A stretch of 64,000 nt of DNA from the NCBI GenBank assembly GCA_027625915.1, contig JANTQA010000042.1:6026001-6090000 (forward strand). Direction: 5' to 3'. Both the position numbers and the translations under genes were made by a program. How positions within the stretch are numbered: the stretch's first letter is position 1; every line of letters starts with the position of its first letter. Source of the stretch: Anaeramoeba flamelloides. Taxonomy: Eukaryota > Metamonada > Anaeramoebidae. Below are positions 37,051 through 49,626 of this stretch, one piece after another. The notes under the pieces were generated by a model that searched no databases, had not been told where the DNA came from, and worked only from the letters and a program-made list of their open reading frames with translations.

Positions 37051-37229
37051 TTAAGGGACTAGTTGCTATTATTTTTTTTCTTGACCAATTTCTAAATAAG
37101 AATTCCTTAACTAGAAATATGTTTAATATTGAAAATAAACAGGATTTTCAAATCCAAGTAATTTTCAAAAAATTTTCACAATCTCTATTAAATTTCGGTA
37201 AAATAATTTAATAGAGATTAGTCCCTTAA
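37051..37229. mobile_element. TTAA-flanked 179-base inverted-repeat element
   Basis: TTAAGGGACTA on the left is exactly mirrored by TAGTCCCTTAA on the right apart from one base in the wider arm. The same left terminus with the next bases (TTAAGGGACTAGT) recurs at 62803. TTAA ends suggest a piggyBac-type non-autonomous element, by inference from the target sequence alone. Confidence 0.6.
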
Positions 37230-38198
37230 ATAAAAAAACAAAAATTCCAAAAAATGAGACAGAAAACTACGAAAAAATCTAAACTACACCAATTCATGAT
37301 TTAAACTTTTCTCAAAATATCAAGGGGGGTACCTTCAAAATATAATCTGGGCTAAAAGAGGTACCATTGTGTGTTTCACTAAAAGTTGTTTCAAAACAAG
37401 AACAAAGCTTGCACAAGGATTTTATTTGAGATTGGGATTTTATGATCTGAACACTTTTAGTTTAACCCACTATATTGTTTTTTTATATTATGGTTATTTT
37501 AAAAATAAGAGTACGTTTAAAAAACTTTCTTTTAAAAAGTGTTCAGTTTGTGAAGATTAAGTTTGAAAAAATTTTTTGTAGGAATTTATTTAATTTTTGG
37601 AAATAAATTTTTCCTATTTTATTTTACATTTTTCGAATTTCTTTTAGAATAATAAAACTTTAAGAAACTAATATGAGTTTTTTTTATTGTTTATTGACTA
37701 CTTCTTGTATCTTTTAATTTGTAGACTTTCTAAGAAAAAAGATACAGGAACTATTTTATTTGAAACAGGGTATTAAGATCGAATAATTTTTTTTCACACA
37801 TCAGTATTTTTCAACCTTTAACTTCCATAAGCAGAATTCTTGTTTTGAGTACTTTTCAATCAAATGTTTTCATTCTTAACTTGACTTGATTTTGATTGGT
37901 AACAATTTTTTACAAAAAAGATCGAAAAACGAAAGAAAAAAACCTAAAAAAAAATTTTAATTAACAAGAAGTCTAATAACAATCGAAAAAAAATCACAAA
38001 AAAACTAGTGAAAAAATCAAAAAAAATAACGATTTTTCTTTTCAAAAAATCAAAGTTACAATTTTAAAGTAAACAAATAATTTTTTTGCAAATTGGTATG
38101 ATATTTACTGCAACTCGATTGCTAAATTTGTTTAATCATTTTTTTTTCTCTTTCTACATCTTTTTATATTTTTTCATACCAAAAAAAAAAGAAAAAAA

Positions 38199-41100
38199 AT
38201 GTCTTTTGGAAATAACAAGACTTCGATGGATCAAAAAAGAAAAGAGCTACTTGCACTAGAATACCTAACGTCGCTTCAGGAAGTAAAAGAGTGGCTTGAA
38301 AATTTTTTGGAAGTGAAATTACCTGGCACAACAACACAATTGGTAAGTGGGTTTTTTTTTCCAAACAAAGAATTTAATTTCAAATCTTTTTGCTTTTTTT
38401 TGCTTTCTGCAAAAAATTAACAAAAAACCAATATTATATTCCTTTGTCAAACAAATCTCATGAAACAATTTCCAACATTTTAGGGAAAGGTTTTACAAAA
38501 TGGTGTTGTTCTTGCACAAGTTGCAAAAAAAATTGCACCAGAATGCGTTGGCAAGATTCAAACAGGAAAGCCGCTATCTTTCCTTCATACAGATAATTTA
38601 AATTTCTTTTTCAAAGCCATCAAGAAAGAAAAGGTGATGCCAAAGAGTGTAATTTTTGAAACTGTGGATCTATATGAATTAAAAAATATGGCAGGTGTTT
38701 TGTTGACAATGTATTACTTGGCCATTGAATTGCACGGCAGGGGCTTAGCACAGGCTATTGGTGATGTTGCAGAAGAAAGCCTAGAATTTTCTGAACAAGA
38801 AAAAAAAAAAGCAATGGAATTAATTAAGGATATTGACGAGGACAAAATGAACGAAATCAAAGCACTTAAACAAAAAAAATCACCACAACAAGGTAATTTT
38901 GATTCAAAATACAAAGAAACAAACAATCTAAAAAAAAGATTATTCTTCAAATTTATCAAAATCTCCTAATTTTTTTTCATCTGTAAATATCTTACCTTCA
39001 AAACCAAAAAACAAAATACAAAATACAAAAAACAAAAACAGTGTGGACAGAATGGTATTCAAAATCTTTGGATCTGGTATCAGTTATTCAGGGGTTATGT
39101 AAATCTTATTATTTAATTCAAAAATTGGAAACAGAAAAACAGGATTTTTCAAAAAAAGAAGAAGGGATTGTTTTGCTTCAATCTTTATTCAGGAAACACC
39201 GACAAAAAAGTCAATTGCACCAAAAAAAAACTCATTTTAAAAAAAATGAAAAAGGTAAAACAAGAAATTTCCATTTTGTTTTGTTTTTTTTCTTTTTTAT
39301 CTCTAAACAATCAAACAAACAAACCTTAACAACAAAAAAACAGACTACGCGGCATTGATATTAAAAGATACTTTCAAAAACAAAGCAATTCTTTTTACAA
39401 TTAGAATTTTTTCTTCCATTCCTTCATAAGACCAATTAATGTGCAACACCTTACTGATCTTCGAAATATTAGAATAAAACAAATTTTTGAAAGTGATTAG
39501 ATTTTTAACAGAGAATTGGCAAAAATTAAAAATAAGTTGTGAAACAAAGGTAACTGTTGAGAGAAAAATGTTGGACACAGAAAAATGGTTGGACACCATT
39601 TTTAATTTGAAACATTACTGAAATTGAAAATCAAATCCTATTGATAACTAGGTGACTTTTATATAAATCCAGGTTTAAAGGTGTTACAAGTTCATTAATC
39701 TGTGGTTTGTGTAGAATACTCATTTGAATGGTTGATAATTAAAGTAGATCATGCAATTTTAACAAAAATCCAAGTTGTAGTAAAGTTTACTATTAATTCT
39801 GAAAATGGTAATTTTTAAACTTGATTTAGATTATAAGAGATAAGGTTTTGAAAAAGTAGAATTACATTAATAGTTATTCTAAAAGTAGATTATTGTTATT
39901 TTCATTAGTTATTTCACAAACGATTGAAATTAAAAACCATTTTCAGTAATGTTCCCAATTAAAAATGCTGTCCAACCATTTTTCTGTGTCCAACATTTTT
40001 CTCTCTACAGTAAATTATATTATTGATCTAGATGAGTACAAGTGTCTACAAAAGTCGTTTTTTTGGATTTATTATTAAGAGATAAGTGCTAAAAACAGCT
40101 TTTCTGTTAAACAGTGAATTTTGAAGTAACCAAATACATAACTTTTAATTCAAAGAGTAAAAAAAAACATGATTTTTTCAATCTTTGCTAAAAGTTGATC
40201 TTATCTAAGTAAAAAATAATTATGAATTAGTGAAAAATTAGTGAAAAATTAACAAAAAATTCAGAAAAATAATCACCATTTCAAGGCAAATTTAAAGAAT
40301 GAGTCAAAAATATGAAAACTTCTATATTTAAATATATCTAAAATTTGTACTGAAATGGAGACTGATCACTAACGAATTTTGGACTGTTTTTAAAAAGTTA
40401 TATAATAAGTATTTTCAGATATTTATTAACTTTTTAATATTATTTTCACATAGATCCATTTGAAAAGAGTGTGACAAAAAAGTTTTTAAAAGTATAATAC
40501 AGACAACTAACTCCAATATATCCATTTTCAGCAAATATTTAAAAAATTTTTTGGTTACAATTTTTAAATATGAATTTATGAATAATAATTTGGGAAAAAC
40601 ACATTACAAATAACGTGCAATTGGATTATAAAACCTTTATCTATTCTTGCATTTGTTTGTAAAACGGGCTAACTATTTTTTGTTTTTAACGTTTGCTTTT
40701 ATACGAACCCCCATTTAACTATTTAAAAACACTCCCTTTCCAAAATTGAAAATAATTTGTTACAAGTTAGCTTTGTCTGAAATTGTAAAATAAAAAATCT
40801 CTTACAGTCATTTTAAAAAAGTATGCAACAAAGGCTTTACAAAGTGTTATTTAAACTGCTTAAACAGAGAGAATCAACCATTTTGAGCAACACTTTTCAA
40901 AACTTTTATTACTCAGTTTTTCAAAACAGCTGTACTCTCTTTAACTATGATTAAATAACATATATTATCACGATCTTAGCAATAAAATCACAATAATATT
41001 AAAAAAATCACTTTTAATCCTACTTTATCGCGAAAAATCATAAAATCTGGAGAATCCACAAAATCATGAAAACCATAAAATCTAAAAAATCGTGAAAACG

Positions 41101-43408
41101 AAATTTTTTTTTTTTTTGAATTGAATTACAAAAAATCTTTTGACTTTTAAAAAGTCTTGATACTTTTACAACACTTTCCCCTTTAAAAGTGTTGAAAAGT
41201 GTTAAAAGTGCTGTAAAGTCTCACCAAGTGTTTGAAAGGATTGAAAGACAAAAAGATTTATAAAAGTCCATGCGTTGATTTTTATTGTGAAAAAAATTTT
41301 TCTTCTTATCTTTTTTTTTTTACAAAAGAACAAATCGATATGAATATAACTATCAAACAAATAATAATTCAGAAAACATACTTGAATAACGAAATAGATG
41401 TGTTTTTTTAAAATGGGGGTATTGCCTTTTCAAGTTAAATAACCAAAAAGAAATAAAGAGGAATTTTTATTCTTATTTAGTGATCGATGAAAAAAAAACA
41501 TTAAACCTTAGTTGTGTTTTCTGTTCAATATTAAGATAAAAGAATAACAAGAATAAAAAGAAGAAAACAAGCATTCCGAACAATCTTTATAATTAGTAAT
41601 CATTGTGCTTAGGTTATTGAGAAATCTTTTAAAAAGATACTCCATGTTCTTTTCAACTTTCATAAAACAAATAACATGATTTAACCCGAAGAACCCATTC
41701 TTTAAAGAACAGGTGAAGGGTTGGTTTTTTTAGAAGCCTTTTTATTCAACATACTTTACAACACCACGATTGACTGGAAAAACAATGTATTTGCCTTTTT
41801 TAGTTATGACTGTCATTGATCTAAAGGGGATGGATCGATAAGTCAACCAAATCAAAATAAAATACAAATTACACTCTTGGATATGATCCTTTGATTGGAT
41901 TGTTTCTTTTTTGATTCTTTTTTAAAAAATTCACTTATTTTTAAAAATCTGTTTTTTGATAGAACAAAAATTTTTCTTTTGAAAACTATTTTTGAATTAG
42001 CCTAAAATTCATCATTTGTTATATTACGGCTAATTTTTTATCCGATAATTTGACATTTATCATGATTTTTATACAATTAACGAGATTTTAACGAATATCG
42101 CGATTTATATCTATTATTGCAATTTGTCTATTATCGAGATTTTTTAAAATATCGAGATTATATAATAAACCCCAATTCAAAATTTTTAACACACCAAAAT
42201 TCGATTTGTGAAAAAAAAACTTATTTAATCACTTCTCGAACATTTACCCAATTAGAACCATTCACTAATTGAAATGTTAACCCCTTTTTATAAATTACAA
42301 CACTCACAAAACTATAAATAAATAATTATCAATACAAATAAATCATGGGTTTGTTAAAAATTTTGGAGAGAGCAAAACAAAAAAATACATTAGTAAATTT
42401 GTTGAAATTCTATTAGGAATATTGATCGATCAAATGGTTTAGATCTACCAATTAATTTTATTTGAGTTCTTCTTATTGGAACAACTTGACTTTAACCTAA
42501 TATAAACCTTTTAGAAAAATTTTGATCGAACGAAGCAAATTACGTAATTCAAACAATGAAATGAAAACAAAAACTAAAAGATGAAAAAATGATTTTCATA
42601 TTTTACAAAAATCAAAATTATCTCCAATTTCAATGAAATTGTATTATTGTGATTGTTTGGAACGTTTTAGCTGTGTGGAAATTTTTGAATTTTAGTTTAT
42701 ATCACTATTTTTGTAACTTTATTGTTAATCATAGCATGTTGTCATCAAATCCTCTCTTATTAAGGAAAATAATTTTTTTTTTTACAAATAAATAAAACAA
42801 AAAAAATTTAATCATAAATCTAATAATAACCATAAAAAAAAAAAAAAAAAAAAAAGAAATTATTTTTTTATTCATATTATCAAATAATTAATTCAAAAGA
42901 TTATTTTTAATATTATATATCGATACATTACCTTCTTAATAAACAAAAATAAAAAAACAAATAAAAAAATAAAAAAACATATAAATAATAAATAAATAGG
43001 AATAACAAAATTACAATCACTTTTTAGATCTAGAAGAAAAAAAAAAGAATTAAAAAAAACGAAAAACTATTATCAAGAAAATGAGGAAACAATAATCAAA
43101 CTTCAAAGTATATTTAAAAAAAAACTTGAAAGAAAAAACCATTTATCAACACTTGTTCATTATCAAAAAAATGTTCCTAGTATTACACTTTTACAATCGC
43201 TATTAAAATCACACAAGCTTAGTAATGATTTCCAATTCAAGTCAACAAATCTTGGCAAAACTTCTACAAATCTAGTTCGTGTTCAATCACTTACGAGAAG
43301 ACTTCTGACACAGCGTATTTGGAACAAAAAAGTTGAAGCAGCAATTAATCTTCAAAAAACTTATAGAGGCTTTTTTACAAAAAATACTACCAATTTAATG
43401 AGTAAAAT

Positions 43409-43446
<38 letters not shown>

Positions 43447-46400
43447 CTTTTTTAACACCAATTATTTATATTATTTTCCCATTAAAAAATGAAAATTTTT
43501 AGTTCACATTCGAAAATTTTTTTCTAGTATATAAGTTGAAAAACATCCAAAGATCTTTTACTAATCATTTAGAAATGATATTTTGGTACAAGAAATTAAA
43601 CTTCCTTATTTAAACTCTAAAACAAAATTTTTACTCTTCTAATTTGATTGTAACAGTTTTAATAAATATTCATTTGGGAAATGGAAATAAAAATTTTCAT
43701 TTCTTAATTGGAAAATAACAGTATTTGAAAAATAAATTGATTGAATTTGTTTCAGTAATATTATATTCTGATTTAAGAGAAATAAATACTCTACATAATG
43801 TTCAAAAAAAAATTCCAAAGTAAATTTCAAAAGGATATTGGTTTTTTCTAATAATTATGAAAATTTGATTAATTAGCAAGTTTATAAATTATAAGAAAAA
43901 AAAAAAACACCAGTATAATTTTAATCAAATATCTTTATTTAGAATACTAATATCAAATAAATGTATTAACTTTTAATTTTTTCCAATTAAAAATCGACAA
44001 AATCCTATTATAATAATTTAGGTTTGAATGAAAATTTTAAAACTTTCTTATTCCAATTTTTCTTTCGAAAAACTTAATATTTTTAACATTAAAAATAACT
44101 TGGTCTTTTTTTATATCAAAATATTGCTATTTCATTCATGATTTAGATCAGAATACATTAACCTTTAATCAAGCTCTTCGGTTTTTTTAATGGGATTTGA
44201 ATTTTTATTATATTTTTAATAAAGATCCTCACTTTTTTCGTTTTGTTTTCAGATTTTTCTGCAATAATTTCTTCTATATTAAAATTTTATTGAAAACAAC
44301 AGAGGAAAAAAAAAAAAATGGAATAAAAGAAAAAAAAAATTGGTTATTCAGAAAACAAGATCAATTTTCACCATGTAATGTATAGAATATTTGAAAATTA
44401 AAAACAAAAACAAAAAAATTAAAACTCTCAATTATCGTTATCAAAAATCGATACATCTCCATCGTGAATGGGTTGTTTCAAATTGTCTAGAAATCTGTAG
44501 ACAGATTTTATTTAATATTTTTTTTTTTTCTCATGTAGTAATTATTACATAAGGTATTTCCAAAAAAGTGGGTCATTTTTTTTTTACATTTCATAAAAAA
44601 TCATCTTTTTTCGTTGAGGTATTCGTTAATTGACATTACCAAAATTAAGTTTAATATTGATACCAATTGAATCAATGAATAAGGCATTTATTTCAAAATA
44701 TGTTATTTGTTGAAATATTTCCAAAAAATGAAAAAAAAAATAGCACTTTTTTTGGTTAAAATAATGTACGACCAATTTCAATAAAAAACCGGGAATAAGG
44801 AAAGGGTACAAATGATTTTTTAAACAATCAAATACAGTTATACGTTTTTAATTCTATTGGAAGCTTTGTTGAGATTAAACAAGTTATGAAAACGATTTTT
44901 TCAATCATAAAGAAAATAATAAACACCAATTTTCACCCGTAAAAAATATCAGATAAAATCAAGATCAGAAAATTTAATATCTTTTATTTATGTAATACAA
45001 TACTAAGAAAAAAATTGAATTATTATCAAGAAACAATAAATGGTAATTTAATGATTTTTTATCTTTAAATACTTTATGAAGATTGAGTTTAATAAATAAA
45101 TTTTAAAATAAATTTGCCCTACTTTCTTGGAATTTGCTTAATTTAAAGCTTCTCTGATATACATAGTCATTCACTCAAAGACCAAAATTTACAGAGGAAG
45201 CAATTACTTTTTGTGTTTCTTTTTGTTCAAAACAACAATTCATATTTTTTTTTTCTTAAAAAAAATAATCTATAAAATAAATCTACGATCACTGATTATT
45301 TTGTTTTCATTTCCTAACTATACTCAGTGATTTTACAAAATTGATTATTAATACTGGTTTTAATATTGTTTTGGAAATTTAACAACTGCCATCTTTTTAA
45401 AAATTTTTTTTTAATATCTAAAAATCTCTAAAAGAATTGAATTTTTTAAATTATACTATTAATTCGTTACCCGAGATGATTTGGGTTTTTTTCCTTTCTT
45501 TCCATACATTAATTTTCATAATTATTTCTGTTCTTTAGATTTGAGGTTCTAATATTAATTATTATTAATTTTTTTTTAATCAGAAATATTCAAACAACAA
45601 TTCATTATCTTGAAAAGAAAAAATAACAATTTTTAGATCTGAAAAAATAAATCCTTATTGAACACAGAATGAAACTAAACTTTGTTTCTTTCAAAGGCGA
45701 CCAAAAAACTTTCTAAATATCAATTATTTTTTATAATTGGCCTTTTAAGAAGAAATAAGTAGAATAAAAATGTATTAGAGAATAGTTGATATCCTTATAA
45801 AGTAAAATTTAACCAAAGAATAGATTTTCTTAAAAATTTAAAAAAAAAAATTCTTAGGTAAACTATTGAGAAAAAAAAAAAATGTTAATTTTGATCTTCA
45901 ATTAAAGATCCAAAGAAAATTCTAATATAAATCAATATTATTTTTTTAAAATCATTTCCCCTACTTGCTTTAATATTTTTAGAATAACAAGTTTTTACTT
46001 ATTGACTATAGATCTTGCAATAAAAAAAAATTTTGCAACTGAATCAACTGTAATTCATTTTAAAATTCAAAAGAAAAAAAAAAAAGCAAAAATGAGAAAA
46101 AATGATTTCAATTTTGAAATTTTCCAAATAAAATTTTTCTTTTTAATATCCATTCTAATCCTTTAAACACATGTAATTCATCCATTACAACTGAACCCAT
46201 TTGACTGGAAAATAGTTTATGTTTGATTTATAAAAAAAATTAACTAATTTTTTTATGATTAATACAAATTTTTTGAAAATTTCTAAAAATCTTGAATAAA
46301 ACGGAAAATCTTTATTTTCAGCTATAATTAATATTTTCAACAATAAATTTATTTTCAACAATAATTAAATTTTCAATATTTGTTTTTTTTTTCTTCTGCA

Positions 46401-48815
46401 TATTTTTCAAACAGATTCAAAACAAAAAACAATAAATAAATATAAAAAAACAAAATGAAATTAAAAATTTATTATCTATTATTTTTCCATAACTATTAAA
46501 AAAAAAAAAAATCAAATTAAAATTCCCATCCAATAGAAAAAAATACAAAAAAAAAAATTAACGTAAAAGATCTTGGTAAAATCTTTAAAGTATTTGGAGA
46601 TGCCGAGATGAATTATGACAATTTTAATGATCCAAAGTATAGATCTTCAAGAAATAGGGAATACAATAATTCGAATATCAATGAGTTAAGAAAGAAATGG
46701 GTTCTCGAAGTGAGGGAAACACAAGAATTAAATGAGCAAGTCTCTGGAATTGATAAGAAAATTGAATTATTAATTAAAAATGCGATTTCCATTGATGAAA
46801 TTGATCGATCAAGGAGCCGAAGAAGCAGAAGAAAAAAAAAAAACCAAGAGGACGATGATCAGCCAATGCTTAGTCCTAAAGTTATTGAGCACTACCAATA
46901 TTTATTTTATTTATTACAAACACAGCCAAAGTATTTGGCACAGACAATATACTTGATCAAGCCTGAGGATTTGGAAGAATTTGCACAAACAATGACCTTA
47001 ACATTATTTGGATATGCATTTTCCCCCAGGGAGGAATATTTGTTATTAAAATTGTTTTCCTTAGCTATTAAGGAACAAGTGAAGAGACAGAAAAAGCCAG
47101 GCGAATTTATTTCTGAAGATCCGGCTATTGCCAAAATGTTTGTCTTCTATTTTCGAAGATTCCAATATCAGACCTTTTTAAAGGAGCTCTTAGAACCTGT
47201 TCTGAAATCGGTAATTAAGGAAAGGAAGGTATTAGAATTAAACACTTTGAAATTATATCGTGTAATGATCAACGAACAAGAAACCCAAACAGGTAAGATT
47301 TCTGAGTTACCCAAGAATGCCACACATGAGCAAACAATTGAGCACGAATACGTCAAAAACATTTATGACGAGTCCTTTGAGAAAATGTCCAAATTCTGTA
47401 CAATGTTTGTTGACCAGTTAGTGGACTTAATCGATAAAATTCCCTTTGGCTTACGATATTCCTGTAAGGAATTGGCAAGGGAGTTGGCTAATAAATTTGA
47501 GGATATGGATAAGGACACCTTGGTCAAGGTGCTGGCTAATATTGTGTTTTTCAGATACATTTCTTCAGCCATTATTGAACCAGAAAAATTTGGTGTCTTT
47601 TCTGAAAAGGGGCTAATTGATATGAATGGTGTCATGAATCTCGGTATTTTGTCCAAATTGCTACAATCCATCTCCAATAAGAAACTCTTTAAGGAAAACG
47701 AACCCTTTATGGTTCGATTCAATCCGCTAATCAAGAAATTGAATAAAAAATTAGCCACATTTTTCATCGAAATGACCGACGTGCAAAATTTGGAAGACGA
47801 ACTGGAAATCGATCCCAACACAGAATTGTCTACCCACAAGAACCCAGAGATATACATCTCACCAAACGAAATTATTTCCACCCATCGGGTATTAAATAAA
47901 TTTATCGGCAATCTTGCAGAAGAAAAAGACGATCCATTACAGGAAATATTATATGACCTGAACCAATTCCTGATACCAGATATCGACGATGATCAAGAAA
48001 TCCAATTGGTGCTCCAAAACAAATACCAAGAAGAAAAGCTTCGAGACGCAGAAACAGATCAAAAATATAAACTGATCAAGGACCTGTTTAAAAAATTATT
48101 ACAAATCATCCCCGTCAGCCATCTAAAGGCAAATGTCTCTCTGCCTTGGCTAGTTTGGGAAAAGAAAGACTACCCCGAAAATGTTCTTTCAGAGATTATT
48201 AAGCCACTCACGAAAAACATTCCAGAATTGGAAGAAAAGGGCTACGTCGATCGCGAAGATGGCTATACGAATATCCAAAAGGATATTGTATACGAAATGA
48301 AAAATGCCTCGAGAATCTATCGAAGAAATAAAAGAGAACTTGACCAATTGGAAAAAAATTTAGGCATCGTCATGAAAAGTAAAACCTATTTAACAGAGCA
48401 AATGGAGCAATTCGAAGAGTATCTAACCTCCGTGAGAAAGAACCAATTCGGTACAAGCTCTCAGAGCAAAAAAAAGAAAAAAAAAAAAAAAAAACGTAAA
48501 AAGGGCCAAGAAAACTATATCGTTCCACCAACAACTTCCAAATATAAAAAGTTATTAAAACAGAAGGTCATCGTTACTTCCACAATCAATAAAAAGGTTC
48601 AAAGATTGACTTCTTTTGAGTTTTCTTCGGAGAAAACTGGCGTGTTCCAAGTTAAAGCTAAATTCAGCGGGCAGTCTTTGCAAACTTTAGACTTGGAACT
48701 TGAACAATTATTGGCAATGCAATCTTCCGGTGAAAGTGAATTACAACACGACCAAATTACTTTAAATATTAATTTTTTAATTAGACACCTTAATGAATTA
48801 ATGATGAAAAATTAA
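38199..48815 (+). CDS. IQGAP-family Ras/Rho scaffold, six-exon model
   Basis: IQGAPs tie actin, calmodulin and Rac/Cdc42-type GTPases together. Proposed exons are 38199-38342, 38484-38892, 39042-39254, 41329-41401, 43028-43401 and 46570-48815, all in phase, giving 1152 residues. A calponin-homology domain (about 24-150) has YLTSLQEVKEWLE, NGVVLAQVAKKI, FLHTDNLNFFFKAI and ETVDLYELKNM. IQ-like motifs follow (VIQGLCKSYYLIQKL, IVLLQSLFRKHRQ, IIIQKTYLNN, IIKLQSIFKKKLE, VEAAINLQKTYRGFF). The last exon holds the GAP-related domain (YLFYLLQTQPKYLAQTIYL; REEYLLLKLFSLAIKE; IPFGLRYSCKELA; FFRYISSAIIEPEKF) and the RasGAP_C region near the end. A poly-Lys stretch from one long A run interrupts the C-terminal part. 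Introns 3-5 are 1.6-3.2 kb and carry repeats. Exon 4 is the least certain; an alternative IQ-like exon at 39344 lacks a GT donor before its stop. Confidence 0.85.
39554..40010. mobile_element. Young TA-flanked inverted-repeat element in IQGAP intron 3
   Basis: The arms are almost identical for over 40 bases: CTGTTGAGAGAAAAATGTTG-GACACAGAAAAATGG-TTGGACA on the left and the same, with CTGTAGAG, on the right. They continue into a TTTTTAATT...ACATTACTGAAA stretch shared with family B. TA precedes and follows (the left side with one extra A). The near-perfect arms make it the least decayed element in the window. Confidence 0.8.
42000..42165 (+). repeat. Degenerate tandem ATCGAGATTT-type repeats in IQGAP intron 4
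   Basis: Words of the form AT(C/A)GCGATTT, ATCGAGATT and AACGAGATTT recur roughly every 20-30 bases up to the start of the family C copy at 42166. A related run of AAAATC/CATAAAATC words lies at 41036-41100 in the previous intron. Decayed satellite is likely. Confidence 0.4.
42166..42699 (-). mobile_element. Family C element in IQGAP intron 4
   Basis: It begins TAAACCCCAATTCAAAATTT and ends GGAAATTTTTGAATTTTAGTTTA. The right half matches 17130-17280 closely (AATGAAATGAAAACAAAA, TTTTAGCTGTGT); the left half is more diverged. About 534 bases. Confidence 0.65.
43495..43705 (+). repeat. Repeat shared with 10015-10205
   Basis: Lies in IQGAP intron 5 shortly after a poly-T run of about 30 at 43412-43441. 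Shared words with 10015-10205 are given in that entry. Ends unresolved. Confidence 0.45.
44555..45140 (+). repeat. Family F interspersed repeat, uninterrupted copy, in IQGAP intron 5
   Basis: It matches the two halves of 14559-15940 in order and shows the empty site for the family J insertion. It contains AAGGCATTTATTTCAAAATA, TGGAAGCTTTGTTGAGATTA and GATCAAGATCAGAAAATTT-type words. No coding potential is visible. Confidence 0.65.
45880..46220 (+). repeat. Family E single arm in IQGAP intron 5
   Basis: TTTTGATCTTCAATTAAAGA, GATTTCAATTTTGAAATTTT, CTTTAAACACATGTAATTCA and CCATTACAACTG match the left arm of 17740-18400. The opposing arm is not seen. Confidence 0.55.
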
Positions 48816-49423
48816 AAAATTGCTCTTTTTGGTTGTTTTTTTTTATTGTTTTTTTATAAACACATGATTTTTGTTACTAATTTAATTAGTCTCGTTTTTA
48901 TATTCTTACATTTATAATTTTTTTTTATTAATCCGCAAATTTTTTCTTTTAGATTTTTTATTTGGGTTTAATTTTTTTATATTTCTTTTTGAATTTTTTT
49001 CCTTTTTTTTAATTTTTTTTTTAATTCAAATCAATTCTTGATCTTTTTGATAACACTCAAATTATCCTTTTAATTTCGTCCAAAAATAAACAAATCAAAA
49101 AATTTTTATTTTGAATTTTTATTTATCATCGGAAGCAGTTGAGAAATAAGAAAAAAATAAAAAAATGGAAATTATTATCAAAAAAAACACTACAAAAAAT
49201 CTCGTGTCTTTTACAATACTTTTCACTTTAAAAACATATTTCCCCTTGAAAAGTGTTTGAAAGTTTGAAAATTGTCTTGAAAGTTTGATAGTAGTCATGA
49301 GATTATTTGTATTGAACACAATTTTGAAAAAGAAAAAGATTCAAACAATTATTTATCCTTAAATTTTATAAAATTAGCCATTAGAGACAATATATTTATT
49401 ATGTGTTTTAGTTTAAAGTAAAC

Positions 49424-49626
49424 TCTTTTTCAAAAATTGTGACTCACCTGAAATAATAAATTGAAAAAAAAAATTTATCCTTTAGTATTCAAGAACAATT
49501 AATAACTCAATATGATTTGTAATTCACTTTTAAGTCATTCTAAATTTATAAAAGCCTGATATATTAAAAATTAAAAAAAATAAAACCAAAAATTAAAAAA
49601 AAGTGAGTCACAATTTTTGAAATGAG
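49424..49626. mobile_element. Family D element, third copy
   Basis: TTTTTCAAAAATTGTGACTCAC on the left is mirrored by GTGAGTCACAATTTTTGAAA on the right. A further half-site (AAAGTGAGTCAAAATTTATG) lies at about 49934. Confidence 0.7.

Larger units (their letters stand above)
33888..38198. other. 4.3-kb spacer with three short elements
   Basis: No gene is supported. Copies of family C (35329-35858) and family A (36036-36228) and a TTAA-ended element (37051-37229) lie here. The frame at 37369-37560 (63 codons) has no recognisable domain. The rest is AT-rich with homopolymers. Confidence 0.6.

Noticed and set aside
46907-47911. Minus-strand frames of 64-182 codons within the IQGAP last exon
   Set aside because: They are antisense shadows of a conserved coding exon and have no domain signature.
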